NCBI GenBank assembly: GCA_010093515.1
Contig: MU001672.1
Span: 1,353,556 to 1,417,555, forward strand
Origin: Lineolata rhizophorae
Lineage: Eukaryota; Ascomycota; Dothideomycetes; Lineolatales; Lineolataceae
Reading direction: 5' to 3'
DNA length: 64,000 nt
Shown: positions 21,245 to 32,357 of the stretch, piece after piece
How the letters are laid out: every line of letters starts with the position of its first letter
Numbering within the stretch: position 1 is the stretch's first letter
Notes under the pieces: generated by a model
Told to the model about the DNA's origin: nothing
Database searches by the model: none
Seen by the model: only the letters and a program-made list of their open reading frames with translations
Translations under genes and position numbers: made by a program

Positions 21245-22170
21245 AATGAAAGAAATTAATGACTCCTCTGGTGGAGTTATTGGTGGATGGCAAGGAGTGA
21301 ATGGACAAGACGTAATGATCAACACCCCTCTTTCGCTGCTGGAGGCAGCCGTGCTTTCAAATAGCACCCCTTGTTGCAATGGATAGATTTGTCAAGGGAA
21401 ACAGAACTTCAGCCACCGGCCTTATAGTTTGACGCTACCGTCCGTCGGCCTTCGGCGAGGGAGTGTCTGACTCAGTAGGAGGGAAACGAACCGAAACTCA
21501 AAGGGAATGGAAAATACGGCGACCAGGCGCATTAAAAAGCTGTTCGAAAGAATAGAAGAAACGGATAAGGGACGCCACAGAAGACAAAAGGGAGTGGCAC
21601 CAGCTGAAAAGCAAGGGCTGCACAGGATCTACAGCAGTATGCAAGCCATGTGGGAGAAGAAATCGCTCCTCGAGGCTCGCCCGCGATGGATAGGAGACAC
21701 AAGGTGGGGTGAACGCCAGATCTGTGGAAGGTCGACCGGGACCCCCAGTTAATCCGGGTCGAACGAGGACCCGTCGTCCCCTGGACGGCTGAATTGGCCT
21801 CGCCTCCGGCAAGCGCTAATTGGCTCGGCGGCAGCCATTTCTGCAAGGCACGCCTTCTAGGGGAATAAGGATCGCATAGAACCGGATCATCCGGACCGCT
21901 GATAGCGAGTTTGTCGAAGCAGTGAAGAGGGGAGGAAGACGGCGGCGGATCGCTGTTCGGGACGCAATCTGCCAAGGCACGAGCCATGATCGTCGCCAGG
22001 GAGAGCAGGCTTCGTCCAATCGGATGCTCGTGTCGCCCAGGATGTTTTGCAAGGTCGGGCGAATCCCCGACACAATCGACTTGTCACTAGAACAAAAAGC
22101 GATCGAGAATTGATTGCATGCAGCATGGGTAGCTTGAACTCCCGAAAATCCATACTTTCGTCCTGGGGCA

Positions 22171-22180
22171 TACATATGTA
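22171..22180. repeat. Palindrome TACATATGTA
   Basis: Perfect 10-bp palindrome inside a longer TACATATGTATGTAG stretch. It is one of several TACATA-type palindromes in the long spacers of this window. Confidence 0.7.
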
Positions 22181-23914
22181 TGTAGGGACAACGGGCCCGC
22201 CCACTGCAAGTAAGTCGTGCAGCTCGCAGCGACGGTGCGGCGGGAAGCTAAGCGTACGTTGCGCAAGGACGTCGAAAATAGTCGCCACAGCTTACCGCTA
22301 GAACCGCTACTCAGGAAATTCTTCTAATATGAGGGGGAGCTTCAAAGGAGACAACAGAATTGCCCGGATGTCTGCTTCGCAAGTCCCGGTTCGCTCGCAA
22401 ACTCCCGAGCGGCCCGCCTGCTGCAAATTATCGTCATTGAGCCGACGGCAATTCGTGCCCAACGACGAGTAATCCCAAACAACTTCATGATTTCCACATC
22501 AGCCAGAATGCGGAGAATTGGGTGACGTAGCCCTTTTCCGGATGCTAGGAAAACCTGTAAGGGGGTGAATTTGGTTGGGAAAGAAATGAAGAGTCGTCTA
22601 GAGGTTTGCGACCGCTCGCGTCTTGCACAAAGGAAGCTTGTAGACAGGTGTTGCGAGACGGGTCACATGACGCGGATGCTATTGGGAACGACTCGTCAGA
22701 CAACTTTTTGGACGTCTCAGGTCAATTCTACATTCATCATACTCTTGGTCTGTGTCCTCGGAGTGCCTAGCAGAGATGTTCATGCATGCTCTTTGCACGT
22801 TAGTTACGTGTGACGGAAGGGCCGACTTTAATGCTTCGTGACCGCCAAGCCTCGGCCATCGAACCGAGCCTGTAAATAGAAGATAAGTCTACCATCTGCT
22901 AATCCAAGACACAACAGTCCACGTTTTGCTCCTCTGTTGAAGAGCAGTCAGCATCTTGCACATGAAGCTGGAAATACTGTGGAGGCGCCGTTCGTTACGT
23001 GAGCCCTGGGTCACACCGCGGCGGGTGTTCCTGTCAGCCTCCCGGGCAGGCGCGCGCCATGGAACAGGAACCACGTCCGGAGTCCGGGTGAGACGAACAA
23101 AAGCTTGGACAGAGAACGCTAGCGCATCAGGACCAAGACAATATTGAGTTGCACAAAGGGCCGAAAGAGTCTTCAAAAGTCTTCGGGAACACAAAGGGCG
23201 GGAATTAATGCATGGTGCAGTGCGCGGAGCCTTGGAAATCTCGGCGCTGGATCCGGTCGAAATTTGCGTAGCCCTACGCAGCAAAACAGAAGCGGGACGG
23301 CTGCACGTCAATTGCGATCATCGAGTCGCTTGCAATACGTAGCAGGTCCATTTTATTTCGAGTCTTGCACCTTCTTGCCAAGCGGAGGCGCTGCTAAAAG
23401 CTGGGTACAGAGCTTCCTACAGGACGGAGCGGGGAGGATCCGGAAGGATTTGCCGGGCGAGATTTCAGGAGGCGTCCCTCGGTCCAGTCAAGGGCGGCCG
23501 CGGCCAAATCGATGCGTAGAAGCATGCCAAGGCGAATCTCGCGCAGGCCGGGCCCGGGCGCTGCTGGCCAGCCCGGAGTCGCGAACCTTCTGGAGGCAAG
23601 ACGGGACGACGCCCAAGTCACAACACGCTTCCCGTTCTTGTTCGTCTCAGCGGCGGCCGGGCCGCCAACACTCAAGAGGCCAGCCAGCTCGTACAGGTAT
23701 GTAGTGATCGAGCTCGTTGGAATTCTGATGGGAGGCTTGGATTCATGTCGTGGAGAAACTCTTTTCGAAGGATTTGTTGGTTGGATTTTAGCGTTCCGCG
23801 CAGCGATTCAGTCTCATGCAAGGACCGCGTAGGAAGGCGCCTTGACGCTTTGAGCAGAGTCCCTGACCGGTCTGGACTCTTGGGGCTATGTCCGTTTTAC
23901 GTACTCCGTAGCAC

Positions 23915-23934
23915 GCACATACCTAGGTATGTGC
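23915..23934. repeat. Perfect 20-bp palindrome GCACATACCTAGGTATGTGC
   Basis: Both arms match over ten bases without a loop. An ACTCCGTA element lies just upstream (23903-23910). A dimeric protein-binding site or a relic of a small inverted-repeat element would both fit. Confidence 0.8.
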
Positions 23935-24884
23935 GCTCCGTTCACGTCTGTAGGGCTAGTGGCGGTGCAGGTCCGCAACTCTCTGGACGCAAGGACGACG
24001 GCGCCAATGGCACGCATTATTGTTGAGCGATTCGCGGCTGGCCGCTTCGCTGCCGGGCGCCCGCGCCGAATGGGCTCGTTGAAATCGCACGGCCGCGAGG
24101 AAAGACGGAACGCGACACGAGTGGGCTCAGCCCCGTCGGCGAAGGATGGAGCCAGTGAGGCGGTTGCCCTGAAACGGCTTTCTCCGCCAACAGGAGGGCG
24201 CGCTTTTTGCCGGGGCCCTTGCCCGTGGCGGCTAACCTCCATTCCCGAGGACTCTGGACGCAGTACGGAGTGCTCCGTACGGAGACGGCATTCTCAACGA
24301 GCTCCTGCGTCCAACAACAATTGTGACGCAGCATTCCGCGCGAATGCAGACGCAAAACAAGCTCCCGGTGACGAGCAGAAGAAGCTTGTTGTTTTCGCCG
24401 CGGCTGGGCCAGTGGGACTGGCGCACGCCTGCTGCTATGGATAGAAACGCGCATGGGTAGGGCAGCCGTTCGTGCACCCTCAGGGGCAAGGAGGGACGCG
24501 TGGTGCTCGTCGCGCGGAGCAAGCAGACGCACCAAGGGTCCAGGGCCACGCACTCGCCCGAGGTGCGTGGCCTGGCCAAAACGGAGGCGCAGGCGCGCCA
24601 CCCAAAGGCCCGAGCTGAGCGAGAAGGCCCATATTCCGCTGCGGTAACGCCGCATTTATATTGCGGGCTCCTGTCTCGCCGTGGTTGCGCCTGCACTTAG
24701 TTCCCCCCTTTTGCTGCTTGCTACTTCAGCTTCGACTTCGGACGCTCGCTCACTTCGACTCTTCCACTTCACTTCAACTGTAACTTTTTTACTGTCGAAA
24801 GCGACACGACACTCGTTCGTCCTTGCAACCATAAGAAAAGCCAATTGACTTATTGCATCTTAATACCCCCAAACACCATCGAAA

Positions 24885-25488
24885 ATGCAGATCAAGACTC
24901 TCGCCCTCCTCGGCCTGACGGCCGCCGCCGCCTCGGCTTCTCCCCAGCTGCACAAGCGCCAGTCGCTCGACTCCGAGGAGTACGTCCGATCGCTCATCCC
25001 TCCTGCCCCGAGACTCAAGCACTAACCAGCGCGACGACAGGGCGTCGATCCTCTCGGTGCTCGCGACCGCGCTGCCCGCCTCGCTCGTCTCCGAAGCGCT
25101 GACCAACTCGGCCGCCGTCTCGTCGGAGATCGCGTCGCAGTTCGCGGCCGGCGACACGCCGTCGTGGTTCGCGGCGCTGCCCACGGACGTGCAGACGTAC
25201 CTGGCGCCCGTGGCGACGGTGACGGAGTCGCCGCCCTTCCCCGCCGGCAACTCGACCATGGGCGGCGCCACCAACTCCAACTCCGCCGCCGTCACGTCCA
25301 CCGCCACCTCTACGACCACGTCGACCGACGCCGACGAGTCGGATGAGCCGACGAGCTCGTCCAGCTCCGACGAGAGCGAGGAGACGGCCGCGTCAAGCAG
25401 CTCGACCGGTGGCGCGTCGCTGCCGACGGCCGTCGTGGGCTACGGCGTCGCTGGCGCCATGGGCGTGCTGGGTATGCTTGCTCTGTAA
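24885..25488 (+). CDS. Small GPI-anchored Ser/Thr-rich surface protein
   Basis: Two exons, 24885-24979 and 25041-25488, with a 61-nt intron (GTACGT donor, ACTAAC branch at 25021, GACAG acceptor), giving 180 residues. The signal peptide is MQIKTLALLGLTAAAASASP, followed by a Lys-Arg site (QLHKRQSLDSEE), which suggests Kex2-type processing. The middle (about residues 32-100) is a small hydrophobic/helical domain, ILSVLATALPASLVSEALTN followed by SQFAAGDTPSWFAALPTDVQ. Then comes a Ser/Thr/Asp/Glu-rich stalk and a hydrophobic tail (GYGVAGAMGVLGMLAL), the expected GPI-addition signal. Such proteins sit in the fungal wall or plasma membrane; the molecular role is unknown. The first ATG in the frame is used. 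Confidence 0.85.
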
Positions 25489-26444
25489 ATCCGAGCGAGG
25501 AGCAGTCTCGCGTGTGGGGAAGGCGGAGGGGGAGAGAATAAGTGAGACGGGTGCCCCGTTTAGGACGACGCTCGTGTGTAATTGGTGGACCGGAGGGGAG
25601 GGGGAAGAAAGCACCAGTGGGCTGCTTCGGTTCCATGTTGCTCCCTTGTTTCCTGCATAATTTGGTGGCCAATTGGGTTTAATCACGAGCAACACTCAAC
25701 ACAAAAACTCCTTTACCTTTTACTTTTTACCTTTCTGCTTCCGGTGCATTCAGGCGAGCCGATTCGGGACGCGCGGTGTTTAACTTTTGGATGAAGGGAA
25801 AAGAAACGTACATCGCGGGTTTTTGGACGCTTGGTTTGCATTGGCCAATATATATATACCTAAATACTTCTAATAATCGGTTTCGGCATGCCTTTCGTGA
25901 ATGAGCTTCCTTGCAGATCTTGGTCTATGTGCGGCGAATCAGGTTAAGATTGCTGGATGACTTGAACACTGAATCAAGATTCGCACTCTCCTGCCCTCCG
26001 CGCTAATGGTGTTTCGGAGGATAGTCAAGTCCGCAAAGAATTCTACAGTTCTTCCTCAGTGTCTGCTGCGTTCCTCGACGAGAACTGCATGTCAAGCTTT
26101 CACGCCTGAAGCTCAAGCATTCGCAGTGCAGGGCCGCCAAGCTGCACCGGCGCGGAGGGGCTACATACCCGGCAGGGCCCCCAATTCCCGTGCCGCCTTC
26201 CCCACAACACGCCATCCAGCAGGTCCGAAAGTTGCAGCTGCCTTGCAGCGACCGGCGGGACCCAGCAATGCAGCACGTCATGGGCCCGCACCCGAACGGC
26301 CGAGGTCGCACCCGCCGAGCCTCAAACACCTTCCTACCGATCATCTTCATCCCGCTTCCGACACGCAAGAAGTCATTGCTGCTCTCTTTCTCCACCCCCC
26401 CTCGACGCTTCCTCGGCACGCTCCCCGTCGGACGCGCCCGCGCG
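25489..26444. other. Spacer between GPI-protein and aldo/keto reductase genes
   Basis: 3' flank of the GPI-protein gene, a short TA run near 25850-25860, and the upstream region of the reductase. Overlapping plus-strand frames from about 26006 and 26190 remain open into the reductase exon. The second is the reductase's own frame, so a longer N-terminus cannot be excluded. Confidence 0.5.
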
Positions 26445-27675
26445 ATGGCGTTCCAAGGTCCCACGCGACGACTGATGGTCGCGGCGACGTCGAGCTCGCC
26501 GCTCGCATGTCCGACCAGCTTCAAGCAGCGCGCACTCCGCGGCGCCGTGGCGGATCCCTTGCGATCATCGTCGCAACGGTCGCTCGGCGGCCGGCATCAA
26601 ATTAGGACTATCGTCGGCGAAGGCGGGACGCGACACAAGCTGAACACGGGGGCGGAGATTCCGGCGCTGGGCATCGGGACGTGGAGGGATGCGGATAAGC
26701 AGGAGCAGACCGTTCTGACGGCGCTGAAGGCTGGGTACCGGCACATTGATACGGCGCGAATGTGAGTTTGGGCTGGAATCGCCAGTTGGAAAGCACATGG
26801 CCATGATTTCACTCCCCCTCTGCTCACTCAATCAACTAGCTCACCCCCGCCCTTACTCTTCTCTCAGATACGGCACCGAGCCCGCCGTCGCCTCCGCCAT
26901 AGAAGCCTCCGGCGTCCCTCGCTCCTCCATCTTCCTCACCACCAAGCTGTGGAACAACTCGCACGCGCCCTCGGACGTCGAGCCCGCGCTCGACGCCTCC
27001 CTCCAGGACCTGCGCACCCCCTACGTCGACCTCTACCTGATGCACTGGCCGAGCCCCTTGCAGTCCGGGCCCTCGCTGCGCCCGACGGACGCCCGCGGCG
27101 CCATGATTCCCGGCGCCGCCGACTACGTCGACACGTGGCGCGCCATGGAGGCGCTGCTGCGGACCGGCAAGGCGCGCGCCATCGGCGTGTCCAACCTGGC
27201 CGAGTCGGAGCTGCGCCGGCTGCTGCGCGCCGCCCGCGTCGCGCCCGCCGTCCACCAGCTCGAGCTGCACCCCTGGCTCCAGCAGCGGCGCTTCGTCACC
27301 CTGCACCGCCGCCTCGGCATCCACGTCACCCAGTACAGCCCCTTCGGCAATGCGAACCCGGCGTACGCGGCCGCGACCGAGGAGCTGAGTCCCGGCGAGC
27401 GGCTCATCGAGGACCCCGTGCTCGTGGAGATTGGAAGGAAGTATGGGAAGAGCGGCGCGCAGGTGGCGCTGGCGTGGGGGATCCGTCAGGGGAGGAGCGT
27501 CATCCCGAAGAGCGTGAGTCCGGAGAGGGTGAGGCATAATTTGGAGGGCGACTTTGAGTTGGCGGAGGAGGATCTGCGCAGGATTGATGGGCTGGATAGG
27601 GCGTTGAGGTTTAACGATCCGTCGGCGAGGTTTAGGTGGAATTATTACGCCGATTTGGAGGGGAAGAGATATTGA
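26445..27675 (+). CDS. Aldo/keto reductase (NADPH-dependent oxidoreductase)
   Basis: Two exons, 26445-26761 and 26868-27675, with a 106-nt intron (GTGAGT...CTCAG), giving 374 residues. The (beta/alpha)8 reductase starts near residue 64 with KLNTGAEIPALGIGTWRDAD. The full catalytic tetrad is visible: Asp102 (AGYRHIDTA), Tyr107 (RIYGTEP), Lys132 (LTTKLWNN) and His165 (DLYLMHWPSPL). Further AKR signatures are IGVSNLAESELRRLL, VHQLELHPWLQQ, QYSPFGNAN and the NADPH-binding IPKSVSPERVRHNLEG. The N-terminal ~60 residues are basic and Ser-rich and could be a mitochondrial presequence. The start is the in-frame ATG MAFQGPTRRLM; an upstream ATG is possible. It reduces aldehydes or ketones; the substrate cannot be told from sequence. 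Confidence 0.9.
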
Positions 27676-30600
27676 GAATGGCTTGGGGTGGCTGTTTGTA
27701 TTATATTGGCTTTTGCGTAAGAAAGGAGTCTAGTTCGAACTTTGACTGTATAGCTTTGATTCTGTAGTAAATGTTGTTCCTGGTGATTTCGAAATGAGAG
27801 TAAGATGCTCCTAGCGTACGACGCTTTTGGGAACATGCAATTGAGCGACAGTCTGGTAAGAGTACAAATTTATTTCGTTCCCAGGAAAAACAAACTTCGT
27901 AGATTCTAATTCGCTATTGCAGAGTACATTAGCACCCTTTGGAAGAGCCAATCACAACTGATGACCATCACCGGTCTAGACTCCGCCTCGGAGAATTGAC
28001 ATTAGCAACCGCCTCCGGCTTGCCCTTGACCAGTACGTTGGCTCGCAGATATCACCACTACCAAGGACAATAGCACAGATCTACGGTCAAGCCTAGAGTC
28101 GCCAAGCAATTCCATACTGATTGATGCAGTTTGTTTTGCTACCGCTTGCGTGCAAACAGTACAAGCCAGGGGACGGATTCGCGCACAATCGATGTTAGCG
28201 AGAAGCTTCCAGATTCTCCGTACACGTTCAATTTTAGGGGTCAAGGCTGCCCCTTTTGGCCGCGCGATAAGTCCGAGAATTTGTGATAGTCATACGGCCC
28301 TGCGGCTAGATCTCTGTTCAGTCGCAAATTGGGTTAGAGGTATCTCGTACTTCAATGGCCGGTTGGAGGTGTGTTCTGCTCTTCTACTAGCTACCAACAT
28401 TCGTGGATATATCGGAAGTTCGTCGCCTCGAATAGCTGATTGAATGTCTCTTGGAGAGAAGAATACGTAGAGCACATTCCAAGAACATGATAGCCACTCA
28501 AGTAGAAGAAGCAAATGGCAGTCATTGTAGTCGCGATATTACGATAGTCAAATTCGAAGCGCTCAAAGCGCTCAAAGCAATGCCGACTAAATGCTATGAA
28601 AAAAGTCACAAAAACCCGCACCCGTCATCGCAAGCACCAAACCACCCAATCCAAAAATAGACCGGCACCCTGCAGTGCTATTCATCGGTCATGAGAAGCC
28701 GCCAAGGAGCGTCACGAAAGCAACTGCCCAACCCATTCCTATGCCCGATATGTTATACCCATTACGTCGGCCGTGTCGAAACCCCGGCCTACCCATCCCA
28801 CAGCATGCAAGGAACCCTTCGTCAAGGAAAGACTTCGAATCGAACATCGAAGCGCAAGAGTAAGAGGAAAAACCGCCCCCGTGCGGCCAAAGCGGCCACC
28901 AATGAGGCTACTAAAGGAAAGGCGACGAATCGAGCGAGAAGGGAAATCGAAGAGAATTGAGAAATTTCATATAGTGCCAACCGGCACACTTCCCCTGTCC
29001 GTTTTTAGAGTACAGAACAGGCAAGCCGCAGGCCGTGAGCGACCAGCAACAGTGTAGCAGGTGTGTTGGCCGGCCACAGCTGGCCCGTTGTCTGTTCCTC
29101 CGTAGCCGCGAGGCTAGACAGGCCCATCTATCGCAACTTTTGTTCTTTTGGTGTGGTACGCCAGTCCGATCCAGTCCAAGCCGTCCGTGTCCCGAACCAT
29201 GGAACCACACGACGACCAGGTCCTCCGCCTCGCCTGTTAGACGCACACCATCCGTCGTCAGCATCATCCCATCAGCCTTCCCAGTGAGCCGGCGAAGCGG
29301 TCCGCTGCCGTGTCCGAGCATCTCCGTCACACCCTGGACGCCTTTGTCTCACGCACACGGCAGCACCGCCATGCGCGACCTCGTCCGCGCGGCCCAACAA
29401 CTCCCGCCCGACCTCCTCTCTTCATTAGCCCGTCTCCACGAAAGCCCTACGCGCTGACGCCTCAACGGCTGGCCATTGATGCCACCATGACCACCACCAT
29501 CATTCCCCTCCTCCGCCGTCACAAGGCGCGCATTTCACCCAACCGCCGCCCTCAACACCACCCACGCGCTCCCCGGCCGCGGCGACAAGTCACGCCTCGC
29601 GCGCTGCGCGTCTTCAATCCGGGCCGCGCCTTCAACTGAACCCAACCAGCCTTGTCGCGCTGGGCGATCGCTCGCTCCGTCCCTCCACGCTGCACGTAAT
29701 ACCCTTCCCCACAGCCCGGTCTTCCAATCGCCCGGCGCCACAGACATCCGCAGTCCACGAGAGACCCCGGCCCCGAGCTCCAGGTAAGCGTGCCGAACAG
29801 CCCACCTCGGCCGCTCGCCAGGCCCGGGGACGTAGGCGCTGCCGCGAAGTTGTTACGCCCGCTTGGCGCCGCGCTGTGGACCAACCGCGGCCGCGGGAAA
29901 GGAGCGTGGCAGCGAATGCGGGGCCGGGCCGCCCCTCCCTCGTTCCCGCCCCTCATGCAATCCTGCCCACCCTGGGATTCTCTCTGCGCGTCACAATTCG
30001 CCCGATTCGTCGCCTTCGCTAAGTGAAAAGTGGTGTTCTTCCTCAGTCAATCCCTTTGCATGCCGCGGGGCTGCAACCAAGTTTCCCGAAGTCCTTGCCA
30101 GCGCGTGCGCTTTTGGCGCTATCAGGCTCATTGGCTGGATAAAACCCTTCGGTTCGGCGAGGACCAGTGTTGAAAAAGACGCAAAATGAGGCTCTGCCGC
30201 CCGCTGTGCATGGTCCGTGCGCGACTCGGAGTGAGGTGATCTCCAGGACGTGGGCGCTTAAGCTGCTGCAGTGGCGGCCGCTAAGGCTCCAGGCTGGCGG
30301 GAAGGCGATTGAAAGGAGTTTCGAGAACGGCCGCGAGGCTGGAGCGGTGGGCTTGGACTGCACTGGTATAATACGTACAGCTCACTCTCTAGCGGGTCGG
30401 GCGAAGAGGGGGCGCCTTGGAGAGAAGAACCTCACGAGCGCGAGGGAGGGCAGAAAGATACGCAAGAAAAAAGCTATGGCGGCGGCACAAAAGAGCGGCG
30501 CACCACCAAGCGTCAAATTTAAATACAGTTATTTGGTTTGGTTGGCTGGCACAAAGAGAGGTATGTATGTCTAAGAAAACGCGCAAGCCGAGAATAACAA

Positions 30601-31472
30601 CACATGAACAGTTCAACATCAACAGCATCAGCAAACAAGGTCAGAACCAAGAACGCTTTCAATTAATTGATCGCAAAAAAGTATGAAATAATTTAAACCA
30701 GAAACAAGTTCGTCCTTTTGGCCTCGGAACCGCGCGCAGCTTTGCTCTCCTTCAATGACCCCACGCCGGTAGGGAATGCTTCCTCGGCCAGGACTACGGA
30801 AAGAAGGGTATCAGATGACGCGCTAAACCAGGAAACTGAAATGGTATGAAGAGAGTTGCAGGTCTTGTTTTATACGCTGATTCTTGGGTCGCTGAGATGC
30901 AGAAGACTGAAGCAAAAAGATATGGATACGCAAAAGAAAGGCATATTTACCAAGAAGGGAAAAAAAACAAATTGGTCAAAAAAAGGGGGTCAAAGATTTC
31001 GTTTCCTGGTTTGACTTTTTTTGTTTCAGGAAGAGAACGGGGTGAGAGAAGGGTCATGACATCGTGAGGGTCAAGAGTGATGTGATGGATGAATCGAAAA
31101 TCAGAAGAAAATGGAAGGGACAAAGGTATGCCGATAACCAACCCAAACCAAATCAACAGCTAATCAGAAAATAGAAAAATGCCAGAAAATGAAAAAAGCT
31201 TTGTTGACACCAACTCAATTAAAAAGTGCCAGGCTGCACGCTCCCGCAGTGGAAGCTGAAAACCGGTCGACAAACGGTCCCCCGCCCCTTCAGATTGGCT
31301 AGGCGTTCCCGAGACAAACGGCCCATGACCTCAAAAACAGGAGGCGGGCGCGGGCGACGGCGTTTGCATGCCGAAACCGAACAGACAAAGAAACTCCCCG
31401 AGCCAAGTCCCGTCGTTTATTTCATTTCCATAATCCCCTCCTTTCCCACCTAACTCACCATTCTTACCTTCC
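27676..31472. other. 3.8-kb spacer between convergent genes
   Basis: Lies between the reductase (+) and the WD40 scaffold (-), so both 3' ends fall here. I see no frame with family resemblance. A C-rich plus-strand segment (about 29180-29640) has overlapping frames in several phases, a composition effect. 30640-31220 is A-rich and low in complexity, as in a 3' untranslated or terminator region. Confidence 0.45.
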
Positions 31473-32311
31473 TTAGAATTGCCCCGCTCCTAGCTGCAGC
31501 TGGTCCGGCGGCATGTTGGCCCTGACCTCCTTCGGATTGCGATATCCGCCAAACGCCGAGTTGCTCCTCTGCGGCGGCGGCGGAGGCGGCGGCGGCAGCT
31601 GCTCCTGGCCTTCCTGCTGCGGCTGCTGCGGCTGCTCGCCTACCTGCACTTCCACAACCTCGTTGCCCTCTGGCAGCGCCTCGAACGAGCCGTTGCGCCC
31701 ACCCTCGACGGGCGACGCCATGCGCGACGACACGCTGCCGCGGCGTGCGAACTGCGGCATCGGCGGCATAGCGATGGACTCGTAGGGCGCGTCGGTCATC
31801 ATGGGCGCGCTGACGAGCGGCGGGCTCTTGGTCGTCCGCGAGCGGCTCGTGCTGCGCATCCGCTCCGTCACGCCGCGCAAGCGGGACCCGATGCTTTCGG
31901 ATACGGAGCCGCGGCCGCGACGGTGGTGACCGTGGCCGCTGCTACTCGGGTTCGCCGACACGGGAGAGGTGGAGGGCGTTGGGCCCTGGGAGTGCGACTG
32001 CTGCGGCGGCGCCGTGTAGCACGTCGGCGGAATTGTCACGGTGGGTGCCTGCGGAGCCGGATTGGGCGTGATGGACGAAGTGTGGGCATGACCGTGACGC
32101 TTCTCGTCTATGGCGACGTTGATGACACCCACATGCCCACCGTTGCCGTTGGAGGGCTGCTGGTACATTGTCGGCGGGGGAGGTGGTGGGGGCGGCGCTG
32201 CGAGATGCTGCAATTCCGGAAGCATGGGCGGAGGGGGCTGGTTATCCTCATCGACGTTGTTGCCACTGCTAGCACTACCACGCTTTACATTGTCCTGGTG
32301 GCCATGCTTGC

Positions 32312-32357
<46 letters not shown>

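Larger units (their letters stand above)
21245..24884. other. 3.6-kb intergenic region
   Basis: Separates two divergent genes (disordered protein, minus; small GPI protein, plus). No conserved frame is visible. It carries palindromic elements at 22171-22180 and 23915-23934 and a paired TACGGAG/CTCCGTA motif at 24261-24286. Its last ~250 nt become pyrimidine-rich (about 24700-24800), which fits the promoter of the GPI-protein gene. Confidence 0.5.

Noticed and set aside
21750-21775. CGGGTC/GACCCG hairpin and TTCGA-like sequence suggesting a tRNA T-arm
   Set aside because: The loop sequence does not match a T-loop, and no acceptor, D or anticodon arms can be built around it. Other TTCGA sites (4929, 51476) failed the same test.
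29310-29640. Small plus-strand gene (frame with MRDLVRAAQQLPPDLLSSLA near 29371-29455)
   Set aside because: The phrase looks protein-like, but the frame closes after about 28 codons, no in-frame exon follows, and neighbouring phases are equally open because of C-richness.
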